NCBI GenBank assembly: GCA_964572745.1
Contig: CAZNFT010000002.1
Coordinates: forward strand, 1-64,000
Source: M50B103 sp041667565
GTDB lineage: Bacteria; Fidelibacterota; Fidelibacteria; Fidelibacterales; Fidelibacteraceae
DNA length: 64,000 nucleotides
Direction of reading: 5' to 3'
Shown here piece after piece: positions 52,570-61,245 of the stretch; the first letter of the stretch is position 1, and every line of letters begins with the position of its first letter. The notes under the pieces were generated by a model, which did no database searches, was not told the DNA's origin, and saw nothing but the letters and a program-made list of their open reading frames with translations. The translations under genes and the position numbers were made by a program.

Positions 52570-55545
52570 ATGTTGAAAAGACTTGCGATAATGATTACTG
52601 CTTTGATCTTTCTTTTTTCTTGTACTAAGAAAGAAGAGGAAGTGAAAGTTGATACTACAGTCAAAATTGTTGCTTCGGAAACTCAAGAGCCGGAAGAAGT
52701 AGAAGATAAAAGAGCTCTTAGTCCGGATGATTATGCTGAATGGGAACGTTTAGCTGATTATGTGATATCCTCCGATGGAAAATGGGTGCGTTATATTGCT
52801 CAGCCGAATCGGGGTGATCTCTTATTATCACTTCACGAAATTGAAAGTGGTCGAAAGATCGATTTTGAGCGAGCTTCTCAAGCTGCATTTGCTCCCGGGA
52901 ATGATTTTCTTGTATATAAAAAAGGGCCAAAATTCGAGACCAAGAGGAAAGCCCAATTAGATAAAGTCAAAAAAGATAAAATGCCCAAAGATTCTCTTTG
53001 TATTTATATTTTTGAAGAAGATACGCTTTTGACCATTCCTCGGATTAAAAATTATAAAATGAGCAAGGAAGGCACAAATTGGCTGACTATTTTACATGAA
53101 AAACCTTTGCCACCGGCTAAGGATACCACGAGTACAAAAGATACCAGCAGTGTCAGCGATTCAACTTTAGTAGATTCTTTATTGCTTGCCGATACGACTT
53201 TAGTAGATACGGGAAAAGTTAAAAAAGAAGAAAAAAAGGACGATAAAAAGAAGAAGAAGCTTAAGAAAGTACGGGAAATTGGAACTCCTCTCTGGGTTCT
53301 TGATCCGATAAATGAAGATACTACCATTGTAGAATATGTTAGCTCATATAGCATAAGCGAAAGTGGCAAGCACGTTGTTGCTTTAACTAAACTTAAAACA
53401 GATTCAGTCAGAATTTCTATTGTTGATGCTGAATCCGGCAATGTAAAAACTATTCTCGAAACTTACGGAACGGCAAAAGCCTTTTCTTTTGATAAAAAAG
53501 AAAAGCAGTTGGCTTTTCTTTTTTCGGCTGATAGTTCTAAAGAAAAGATATATGATATCTATTACTGGAAAAAAGGTCGGAATAAAGCCCGGAAATATCT
53601 GGATGGAAAACCTCGTGGCCTGAAAGAAGGTTTAGGTCTTTCTCCCATTCGTCTTCCACGATTTTCTGAAGATGGTAAACGACTATTCTTTGGCCTGGCA
53701 CCTTTGCCTGAAGATGCGGCTAAGGATACCTTGCTCTCAAATGAAAAAGCAAAACTGGACATCTGGTCATGGACAGATCCTTTGCTTCAAACTCAGCAGA
53801 ATAAAGAATTGAGTCGCACAAAGAAGCTCAATTTTATCGCTTATACCAATCTTGGTAGTAAAAAGATCATTCAGCTGGCAAACGAAGAAGTTCCGGTTGT
53901 AAAAGTCAGTCGGGAAGGCAGTGAAGATATTATTCTTGGTGAAAGTAATCTCCCATATCGTCAGCTAATTTCTTGGGAATCAATAGATTATTACGATTAT
54001 TATTTGGTTGATGTAAAAACAGGCAAAAATAAACTTGTGCTGACAAAGAAAAGTTTTTCACCGCAATTATCGCCCGAAGGAAAGTATTTGGTCTGGTACG
54101 ATCATGAAGATCTGCATTGGTATGTCACGGATACAGAAACACTTGAAAGTCGCTGTTTAACTAAAGATCTTGATGTTGCATTTTATGATGAAGATGATGA
54201 TCATCCCTGGCAACCTGGACCACATGGTTTTGCAGCCTGGGGTTTATCTGACAGATATGCTTACATATACGATAAATATGATATCTGGAAATTCGATCTG
54301 AGCAATGAAAAAGAAGCACTGAATGTAACGAATGGAGCCGGTCGCAAGAATGAAGAGGTCTATCGTTATGAAAAGTTGGATTCAGATCTGGACTATGTTC
54401 CGGTTTCTCCGATTATATTAAGTGTTTTTAATGATAAGACCAAAGCCTCGGGCTATGCCACAGTAAATATGTATCAAGGTGGTGAACCGGAAAAATTAGT
54501 GTATGGCGATGCTCAATATAGTAAGCTTAAAAAAGCTAAGAATGCCGAAGCAGTGATCTGGAGAAAGGGAACATACAGAGATTATCCTGATCTATATATA
54601 TCCGATCTAAAATTTCATCATCAAGAAAAACTCTCCTCACTTAATTTGCAGCAGTCTCAATTCCGTTGGGCATCTGTAGAATTAGTAGAATGGGAAAATT
54701 CTGATGGAGTAAAATTACAAGGTATGCTATATGTCCCGGATGATCTTGATAAAAGCAAGAAACATCCAATGATCATTTATTATTATGAAAAATATTCGCA
54801 TTATTTTCATCAATATTTTATGCCATCACCTTCTTATTCAACTGTAAATAAGAGCATGTATCCTTCGAATGGTTATATTCTCTTCATTCCTGATATTGTT
54901 TATAAAACGGGTCATCCGGGCAGATCAGGTTTAGATTGCGTTGAAACAGGTGTTGATATGTTGCTTGAAAAATATGATTTTATTAATGAAGATAAGATCG
55001 GGCTTCAGGGACAGAGCTGGGGCGGATATCAGACAGCCTATTTTATTACACAGACTGACCGCTACGCAGCAGCCATGGCCGGTGCACCGGTCAGCAATAT
55101 GACTTCTGCTTTTGGTGCTATTCGTTGGGGCTCAGGATTGAGTCGAATGATGCAGTACGAAGATGGTCAAAGTCGTATGGGCGGAACGATCTGGGATTCA
55201 TTTGATCTCTATGTCGAGAATTCCCCAGTCTTTTTTGCTGACAAGATAGAAACACCTCTTTTGATGATGCACAATGATGAGGACGGAGCTGTTCCATGGA
55301 CACAGGGAATTGAAATGATGGTAGCCATGCGCCGTTTACAAAAACCGTCATGGATGTTGGTTTATAATGGCGATTCTCATAATCTTTCCACAGGTAATTG
55401 GGGTAACCGTATGGATCTGACGATTCGCATGAAACAATTCTTTGACCATTATCTCATGGATAAAGCAATGCCACGTTGGATGGAAGAAGGAATATCTGCT
55501 CTTGAAAAGGGTAAAGAACTTAAATATGAACTAGTAGAGGATTAA
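52570..55545 (+). CDS. S9-family (prolyl oligopeptidase-like) peptidase lipoprotein, copy A
   Basis: 991-residue exported peptidase. Lipobox LFSC with Cys18, a charged linker, then a WD-like beta-propeller region (about 60-680) with a Lys/Asp-rich insertion near 180-235, and a C-terminal alpha/beta-hydrolase domain. Catalytic Ser816 (GQSWGG), Asp905 (HNDEDGAVPW) and His937 (GDSHN) are present. It lies 19 nt after the pyrDK gene. A second peptidase (55897) is its close paralogue; immediately after the stop is a decayed copy of the desulfhydrase gene. Confidence 0.92.
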   Translation: MLKRLAIMITALIFLFSCTKKEEEVKVDTTVKIVASETQEPEEVEDKRALSPDDYAEWERLADYVISSDGKWVRYIAQPNRGDLLLSLHEIESGRKIDFERASQAAFAPGNDFLVYKKGPKFETKRKAQLDKVKKDKMPKDSLCIYIFEEDTLLTIPRIKNYKMSKEGTNWLTILHEKPLPPAKDTTSTKDTSSVSDSTLVDSLLLADTTLVDTGKVKKEEKKDDKKKKKLKKVREIGTPLWVLDPINEDTTIVEYVSSYSISESGKHVVALTKLKTDSVRISIVDAESGNVKTILETYGTAKAFSFDKKEKQLAFLFSADSSKEKIYDIYYWKKGRNKARKYLDGKPRGLKEGLGLSPIRLPRFSEDGKRLFFGLAPLPEDAAKDTLLSNEKAKLDIWSWTDPLLQTQQNKELSRTKKLNFIAYTNLGSKKIIQLANEEVPVVKVSREGSEDIILGESNLPYRQLISWESIDYYDYYLVDVKTGKNKLVLTKKSFSPQLSPEGKYLVWYDHEDLHWYVTDTETLESRCLTKDLDVAFYDEDDDHPWQPGPHGFAAWGLSDRYAYIYDKYDIWKFDLSNEKEALNVTNGAGRKNEEVYRYEKLDSDLDYVPVSPIILSVFNDKTKASGYATVNMYQGGEPEKLVYGDAQYSKLKKAKNAEAVIWRKGTYRDYPDLYISDLKFHHQEKLSSLNLQQSQFRWASVELVEWENSDGVKLQGMLYVPDDLDKSKKHPMIIYYYEKYSHYFHQYFMPSPSYSTVNKSMYPSNGYILFIPDIVYKTGHPGRSGLDCVETGVDMLLEKYDFINEDKIGLQGQSWGGYQTAYFITQTDRYAAAMAGAPVSNMTSAFGAIRWGSGLSRMMQYEDGQSRMGGTIWDSFDLYVENSPVFFADKIETPLLMMHNDEDGAVPWTQGIEMMVAMRRLQKPSWMLVYNGDSHNLSTGNWGNRMDLTIRMKQFFDHYLMDKAMPRWMEEGISALEKGKELKYELVED

Positions 55546-55815
55546 GTAAAATACTTAGCCAACATGACCTTGTACAGCTTTCCGCAGCTGTTGCTTTCAT
55601 ATTTACTTTGGCAAAATCCCTTGAATATTCAGGGACATAATACATAAAACGCGATGATCTCACCGGCTTAGCAGCCGGTGGGAATAAATCCCGAAACTCC
55701 AATGCCTTATGGCCGGAGTGTTAAAGCAGAATTGCGATACAGTGATCACAGCAGGTGACCTGCAATCTAAGCAGCTAGGAGCTGCGGCCCACATTAGCGG
55801 AGAACTATGCATCAC
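55546..55815 (+). pseudogene. Decayed copy of the D-cysteine desulfhydrase gene
   Basis: Starts exactly at the stop of peptidase A, at the same junction as the intact desulfhydrase gene after peptidase B, but with GTA in place of ATG. Homology to 58837-59105 runs through the PLP-lysine block (CTCACCGG...GGTGG-AATAAATCCCGAAA), then fades with indels, in-frame stops and frameshifts. No reading frame survives. Sequence beyond about 55815 is no longer recognisable. Confidence 0.85.
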
Positions 55816-55896
55816 TTGCTGGGATATTTAACGATTTGACATTTGAACGAATATGATTTCAGTAAAACTGACAATAACTAATCAAAAAGGTTTTTC

Positions 55897-58836
55897 ATGT
55901 TAAAAAAATATATGGCAATGAGCCTTCTTGTCTTACTTCTTTTATCTTGCGGACAAAAAGAAAAAAGTGCAGAAACGCTTAAAATTATTGATCCTCAAGC
56001 AAAACAAAATATTGAAGTCAGGCAAGAAAAAAGAGCTATTACACCCGATGACTATGCTGATTGGCAGCGTTTGGGTAATTCCCTTATATCTAGAAATGGG
56101 AAATGGGTATATTACACGACTGTAGTTAATCGTGGTGATCCAAGTTTAACTCTCTATGAGATAGAAACAGCTAAGACCCAGGATTTTGAACGTGCTAAGA
56201 GTATCCTGTTTTCACCTGAAAATAGTTTTATTATTTTTAAAAAAATTCCACGCTTTGAAACAAATAGACAAGCAAAGATCGATAAAGTTAAACATGATAA
56301 GATGCCGAAGGATTCACTGTGTATCTATCTTTTCGATGATGATACCTTGCTAACCATCCCCAGAGTTAAATCATATAATATCAGTGCAGAAGGATCACCT
56401 TGGATAAGTATTTTGCATGAAAAACCTTTACCACCTGCCAAGGATACGACAAGTGTAAAAGACAGCAGTGTCACGGATTCCCTCATGCTGGCCGATACAA
56501 CAAAGATTAAGAGCCCTGTTGTTGATATTTCAAAGAAAAAAGCCAAGAAAAAGAAAATCCGCGAAGAAGGAACTCCTTTCTGGTTGTGGAATCCTCTTAG
56601 TCAAGACACGCTCATAGTTGATTATGTTACGAGCTATAAAGTCAGCAAAAATGGTGATCGTGTTTTGGCTTTAACTAAAATGAAGAAAGATTCTGTCCGA
56701 CTTTCAATTATAGATGCCAAAACCGGCAAAGTAAATGTGATCCTTGAGACCTATGGCAGGGCAAAAGCATTCAATTTTGATGAAAAAGCTGATCAACTGG
56801 CATTTTTATTCTCAGATGATACAACAAAAGAAAAAATATATGATCTTTACTACTGGAAAAAGGGACGGTCAAAAGCCAAATGCTACCTTAATGAAGAGGC
56901 TCCCGGCATTAAAGAAGGTTGGGGCATTAGCTCTAGTCGTTCAGCAACTTTTTCAAAAGATGGTAAGCGATTATTTTTTGGAACAGCACCCTTGCCCCTA
57001 GAAGAACCGGAAGACAGCTTGCTTAAAACAGAGAAAGCCGAATTTGATCTTTGGTCATGGACTGATCCTTTACTGCAGAGTCATCAGAAAAAGGAAGCCG
57101 CTCGAGAAAAGAACCGTAATTATCAGGCTATGGTCAATATAGGCAGTAAAACAGTTATTCAACTGGCCGATGAAGATCTTCCTAGTGTGAGAATAAGCCG
57201 AAATGGGGATGAAGATATTACTATTGGTAAAAGCAATTTGTCTTATCGTCAGTTGATTTCATGGGAATCGCTTGATTACTATGATTATTATTTTATTGAT
57301 GTTAATACCGGCGAAAAAGAGCTGATCATGGAAAAGCAAAGCTATTCACCGCTACTATCGCCTGGACAAAAATATATGCTTTGGTATGATCATCTCGATT
57401 CAAACTGGTATGTTATGGATGTGGAATCGCGCGTTCAGCGTTGTTTGACACGTGACCTAGCTGTTGCTTTCTATGATGAATCGAACGACCGACCGTCACC
57501 TGCCAATCCTTATGGTTTTGCCGCTTGGGGACTTGGTGCGCGTTATGCATATCTCTATGATAAATATGATATCTGGAAATTTGATCTTTCGGGTGAAAAG
57601 GATCCCTTGAATGTAACGGCAGGCGATGGCAGAAAGAATAAAGATATCTACCGTTATAAAAAGTTGATCTCAGATTTAAAATATGTTCCAATTGCTCCCG
57701 TCATCTTGGAAGTATTCAACGATAAAACAAAAAAATCCGGCTACGCAACTGTCAATATGTATGAAGGCGGCGTGCCGGAAAAACTGATCTATAGTGATCA
57801 TAAATATTCAAGACTAAAAAAAGCTGCCTGCGCTGATGTGATTTTTTGGCGAAAAGGAACATATCGCGACTATCCCGATCTTTATATCTCCGATTTAAAA
57901 TTTGAAAAAACTGTTAAAGTATCAGCTATCAATCCTCAGCAATCTCAATTCCGCTGGGCATCGGTTGACTTAGTCGAATGGAAAAACTCCGATGGCATGG
58001 AATTGCAGGGAATGCTTTACACCCCGGATGATCTGGATACGAGTAAAAAACATCCGATGATCATCTATTATTACGAAAAATACTCAGAGTCCTTACACAG
58101 CTACTCTATACCAAGAGCAAGTTTTTCAACTGTAAATAAATCAATGTATCCCAGCAATGGTTACATTTTGTTTATTCCTGATATTGTCTATAAAGATGGG
58201 CATCCCGGAAAATCCGGACTGGATTGTGTGATGAGCGGTGTGGATATGTTGCTCGAAAATTATTCTTATATCAATGAAGAGAAAATCGGGATCCAAGGAC
58301 AGAGTTGGGGTGGTTATCAATCTGTATATTTTATTACTCAAACAAATCGATTTGCAGCCGCCATGGCCGGTGCACCGGTTTCTAATATGACCTCAGCTTA
58401 TGGTGGTATCCGTTGGAGCTCCGGTGTAAGCCGCATGATGCAATATGAAACCGGACAAAGCCGTATTGGCGGAACACTTTGGGATAGTTTTGATCTTTAC
58501 ATTGAAAATTCCCCGGTGTTTTTTGCCGATCGTATTGAAACCCCTCTCCTGATGATGCATAATGATGAGGACGGCGCTGTTCCATGGACACAGGGAATTG
58601 AAATGATGGTAGCCATGCGTCGTTTACAAAAACCGGCATGGATGCTGGTTTATAATGGTGATTCCCACAATCTTTCCGCAGGTAATTGGGGCAACCGTAT
58701 GGATCTGACGATTCGAATGAAACAATTCTTTGACCATTATTTGATGGATAAACCTATGCCACGCTGGATGAAAGAAGGTATTTCCGCCAAGGAAAAGGGC
58801 AAAGATTATAAATATGATCTAATTGGAGAGGAATAA
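55897..58836 (+). CDS. S9-family (prolyl oligopeptidase-like) peptidase lipoprotein, copy B
   Basis: 979-residue paralogue of the upstream peptidase. Lipobox LLSC with Cys18, the same propeller and hydrolase layout, a shorter basic insertion, and catalytic Ser803, Asp892 and His924. The last ~250 codons are almost identical to copy A even at the nucleotide level, while the N-terminal third has diverged. Its TAA is immediately followed by the ATG of the desulfhydrase gene, so the two are translationally linked. Confidence 0.92.
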   Translation: MLKKYMAMSLLVLLLLSCGQKEKSAETLKIIDPQAKQNIEVRQEKRAITPDDYADWQRLGNSLISRNGKWVYYTTVVNRGDPSLTLYEIETAKTQDFERAKSILFSPENSFIIFKKIPRFETNRQAKIDKVKHDKMPKDSLCIYLFDDDTLLTIPRVKSYNISAEGSPWISILHEKPLPPAKDTTSVKDSSVTDSLMLADTTKIKSPVVDISKKKAKKKKIREEGTPFWLWNPLSQDTLIVDYVTSYKVSKNGDRVLALTKMKKDSVRLSIIDAKTGKVNVILETYGRAKAFNFDEKADQLAFLFSDDTTKEKIYDLYYWKKGRSKAKCYLNEEAPGIKEGWGISSSRSATFSKDGKRLFFGTAPLPLEEPEDSLLKTEKAEFDLWSWTDPLLQSHQKKEAAREKNRNYQAMVNIGSKTVIQLADEDLPSVRISRNGDEDITIGKSNLSYRQLISWESLDYYDYYFIDVNTGEKELIMEKQSYSPLLSPGQKYMLWYDHLDSNWYVMDVESRVQRCLTRDLAVAFYDESNDRPSPANPYGFAAWGLGARYAYLYDKYDIWKFDLSGEKDPLNVTAGDGRKNKDIYRYKKLISDLKYVPIAPVILEVFNDKTKKSGYATVNMYEGGVPEKLIYSDHKYSRLKKAACADVIFWRKGTYRDYPDLYISDLKFEKTVKVSAINPQQSQFRWASVDLVEWKNSDGMELQGMLYTPDDLDTSKKHPMIIYYYEKYSESLHSYSIPRASFSTVNKSMYPSNGYILFIPDIVYKDGHPGKSGLDCVMSGVDMLLENYSYINEEKIGIQGQSWGGYQSVYFITQTNRFAAAMAGAPVSNMTSAYGGIRWSSGVSRMMQYETGQSRIGGTLWDSFDLYIENSPVFFADRIETPLLMMHNDEDGAVPWTQGIEMMVAMRRLQKPAWMLVYNGDSHNLSAGNWGNRMDLTIRMKQFFDHYLMDKPMPRWMKEGISAKEKGKDYKYDLIGEE

Positions 58837-59814
58837 ATGAAATATTTACCTAAGATCACACTGGCTCAGTTGCCAACACCTTTGCACGGCATGCCAAATT
58901 TGGCAAAGGCACTCAATTATTCAGGAAAATTATATATCAAACGCGATGATCTCACCGGATTGGCAGCCGGTGGAAATAAATCCCGAAAACTAGAGTACCT
59001 TATGGCCGAAGCCTTAAAACGCGATTGTGATACAGTCATTACAGCGGGTGGATTACAATCCAACCACTGTATACAAACCGTAGCTGCTGCGGCAAAACTG
59101 GGGCTTGAATGCCATGTAATTCTTTCAGGTGAAGAACCCCGTCATAAAAATGGAAATCTATTTCTAGATTTGATATCTGGAGCTGAAGTGCATTATGTAA
59201 AGCGAGAAAATCGCGACAGCAGAATGCAGGAACTAGCCGAAGAACTCAGAGAACAAGGCCAACATCCTTATCTTATTCCTGTAGGTGGCTCCAATGCCTT
59301 GGGAAGTGTTGGCTATGTTATGGCCATGCCGGAAATTGTCCGCCAAATTGAACTCATGAATATTGATTGTGATCGCATTGTTCTTGCCTCATCCAGCGGT
59401 GGAACTTTGGCAGGAGTGGCTCTAGGCGCACGAATATCAGGCTATAAAGGCAAGATAACGGCAATAAGTATTGACCGCCTTAAAACCGGGAAAGATGCAT
59501 TTCCTCCCGAGCTTTCAGAATTGGCAAACAAGACATCAAAACTTTTAGGACTGGATATAGAATTTAAACCAGGTGATTTTGACATAGAATATGATTATTT
59601 GGGTGACGGTTATGCTGTAGTCGGCGATAATGAACGCAAAGCCATTAAAACCTTAGCACGTAGCGAAGGTCTGCTTATTGGACCGGTTTATACAGGTCGT
59701 GCCATGGGTGCCCTGATCGACAAGATCCAAAAAGGCGAATGGAAAGACGAAAGCATTTTATTTTGGCATACCGGTGATACCGCGGCACTATTTGATTATA
59801 CGGAAGAAATATAA
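58837..59814 (+). CDS. dcyD: D-cysteine desulfhydrase / ACC-deaminase family PLP enzyme
   Basis: 325-residue fold type II PLP enzyme. The lysine forming the Schiff base is Lys48 in GGNKSRKLEY, SNHCIQTVAAAA follows (the SNH/Q phosphate-ring region), and GGSNALGSVGY and the C-terminal FWHTGDT are typical of DcyD/ACC deaminase. In vivo it may release sulfide and pyruvate from D-cysteine or deaminate similar D-amino acids; substrate choice cannot be read from sequence. The 25-bp tandem array begins just after the stop. Confidence 0.9.
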   Translation: MKYLPKITLAQLPTPLHGMPNLAKALNYSGKLYIKRDDLTGLAAGGNKSRKLEYLMAEALKRDCDTVITAGGLQSNHCIQTVAAAAKLGLECHVILSGEEPRHKNGNLFLDLISGAEVHYVKRENRDSRMQELAEELREQGQHPYLIPVGGSNALGSVGYVMAMPEIVRQIELMNIDCDRIVLASSSGGTLAGVALGARISGYKGKITAISIDRLKTGKDAFPPELSELANKTSKLLGLDIEFKPGDFDIEYDYLGDGYAVVGDNERKAIKTLARSEGLLIGPVYTGRAMGALIDKIQKGEWKDESILFWHTGDTAALFDYTEEI

Positions 59815-59832
59815 ATTTATTGAGCCAAACAC

Positions 59833-60007
59833 AAATCTATTGACTCAATAGAAACATAAATCTATTGACTCAATAGAAATCCAAATCTATTGACCCAATG
59901 GAAACACAAATCTATTGACCCAATAGAAACGCAAATCTATTGACCCAATAGAAACGCAAATCTATTGACCCAATAGAAATCCAAATCTATTGACCCAATA
60001 GCAAATA
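59833..60007. repeat. 25-bp tandem array with palindromic core
   Basis: Seven copies, starting at 59833, 59858, 59883, 59908, 59933, 59958 and 59983, of AAATCTATTGACCCAATAG plus six variable bases. Each contains CTATTG-ACC-CAATAG, an inverted repeat with a 3-base loop, and a degenerate shorter unit precedes from 59813. Spacing is constant and no unique spacers occur. Confidence 0.95.
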
Positions 60008-60039
60008 TCTTTGATGCACAATATGTCGATGAGGAAGAT

Positions 60040-60105
60040 GAATCCAGATTCCAGATTCCTGGTTTCTGATTCCTGATTCCTGGTTTCTGATTTCTGGTTT
60101 CTAAT
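60040..60105. repeat. CCTGGTTTCTGATT low-complexity repeats after hemW
   Basis: GATTCCTGGTTTCTGATT-type units fill the region immediately downstream of the hemW stop (minus) and dcyD. The complement resembles 37316-37430. Confidence 0.65.
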
Positions 60106-61197
60106 CTACATCAAATCCAGCAATATGGTATCCAGCAGCAACCAGCCTTTCAGAGTACATTTTATCGTATTATGATCGTGTATGAGCCAGTCGTTGTGTT
60201 TTTGCTGATAAGCTGAGAGTTTTTCCCAACCTCCGGGTGATATATCGTGCTTGTATAAGCCTTTAGAGCGTCGTAGGCGTGTTATAAGTGTGTCAGCCTC
60301 CGTGATATCATCTTTGCTATGAAAATGGCTAGGATCCTTAATGAAGGCTTTTAAGTCTGCATCAAAAGCATAGCGATGTTGGCCTATCCTGGAATGCGCT
60401 GAGGGTCCGATTCCTAAATAATCCTGATCTGTCCAATAGCTGGAATTATGTTTGCTTTCCCTATCATTCAAGGCGTAGCTCGAAATTTCATAATGATGAT
60501 AGCCTTTTTCTCTCAATAAATTATGAATGGTATAAAAATGCTCTAGCTCAGCATTTTCACTTTGAGCTGTGAGTTCGCCGTTTTTGAGCATAGTGGCGTA
60601 GAGAGTGCCTTCCTCCGCAGTTAGGTTATAGGCCGAAATATGCTGAGGTTTTAGATCGTAAACTTGCTTTAATGTTTTTTCTACTGAGCTTTTATCCTGG
60701 CCGGGAATAGCATAAATAATATCCACCGAAATATTATCGAAGATCTTTTTTGCGTTTTTAATACATCTTATAGCTGTATCTGCATTGTGTATTCTTCCAA
60801 GCATTTTTAATGCATCGTCATCTAATGATTGAATACCAATTGACAGACGATTGAATCCAATTTTTTTTAAGCTACTCAGTGTTTCTATAGAATTTGAAAA
60901 CTCGGGGTTGATTTCTATGCTAATCTCGGCTTGTTCATCAATGTGGTAGTTTTCGTTTATGCACGTCATCAATCTTGCAAGATCTTTAGGTGGCAAGAAA
61001 TTTGGAGTGCCGCCGCCAAAATAAATTGTTTTGACTAAATAATCATTTTTGCGCTCGCCCAAAGCATTCTTGATAGAGTTACAGGCAGCTAAAGTATAAA
61101 GTGTATGATCCCGGAGAGATTCCAGAGAATAAAAATCACAATAGTGGCATTTGCGTGCACAAAAAGGGATGTGAATGTAGAGAGATAAAGCTTTCAT
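60106..61197 (-). CDS. hemW: Radical SAM protein HemW (coproporphyrinogen oxidase-like)
   Basis: 363 residues. The radical SAM cluster is Cys13, Cys17 and Cys20 (PFCARKCHYCDFYS); YFGGGTPNFL and GFNRLSIGIQSLDD are typical. The heme-associated HNxxYW motif is present (KHNSSYWTDQDYLGIGPSA), and HemN-type N-terminal extra residues are absent, so it is HemW (heme chaperone) rather than coproporphyrinogen III dehydrogenase. The start is ATG at 61197, only 4 nt past the T-run of an upstream terminator. Confidence 0.9.
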   Translation of the reverse strand: MKALSLYIHIPFCARKCHYCDFYSLESLRDHTLYTLAACNSIKNALGERKNDYLVKTIYFGGGTPNFLPPKDLARLMTCINENYHIDEQAEISIEINPEFSNSIETLSSLKKIGFNRLSIGIQSLDDDALKMLGRIHNADTAIRCIKNAKKIFDNISVDIIYAIPGQDKSSVEKTLKQVYDLKPQHISAYNLTAEEGTLYATMLKNGELTAQSENAELEHFYTIHNLLREKGYHHYEISSYALNDRESKHNSSYWTDQDYLGIGPSAHSRIGQHRYAFDADLKAFIKDPSHFHSKDDITEADTLITRLRRSKGLYKHDISPGGWEKLSAYQQKHNDWLIHDHNTIKCTLKGWLLLDTILLDLM

Positions 61198-61201
61198 AAA
61201 T

Positions 61202-61228
61202 AAAAAACCCCGCTAAAATAACGGGGTT
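61202..61228 (-). terminator. Terminator between wbpA-like gene and hemW
   Basis: On the minus strand AACCCCG/CGGGGTT stem (61222-61228 with 61206-61212), A/T-rich 9-base loop, and a T6 run (61207-61202). It lies 18 nt past the stop of the dehydrogenase gene. Confidence 0.88.
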
Positions 61229-61245
61229 CCTTTTGAATCTAATTT

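Noticed and set aside
59813..60007. Possible CRISPR array (25-bp repeats)
   Set aside because: Units abut with only six variable bases; there are no unique spacers and no cas genes nearby.
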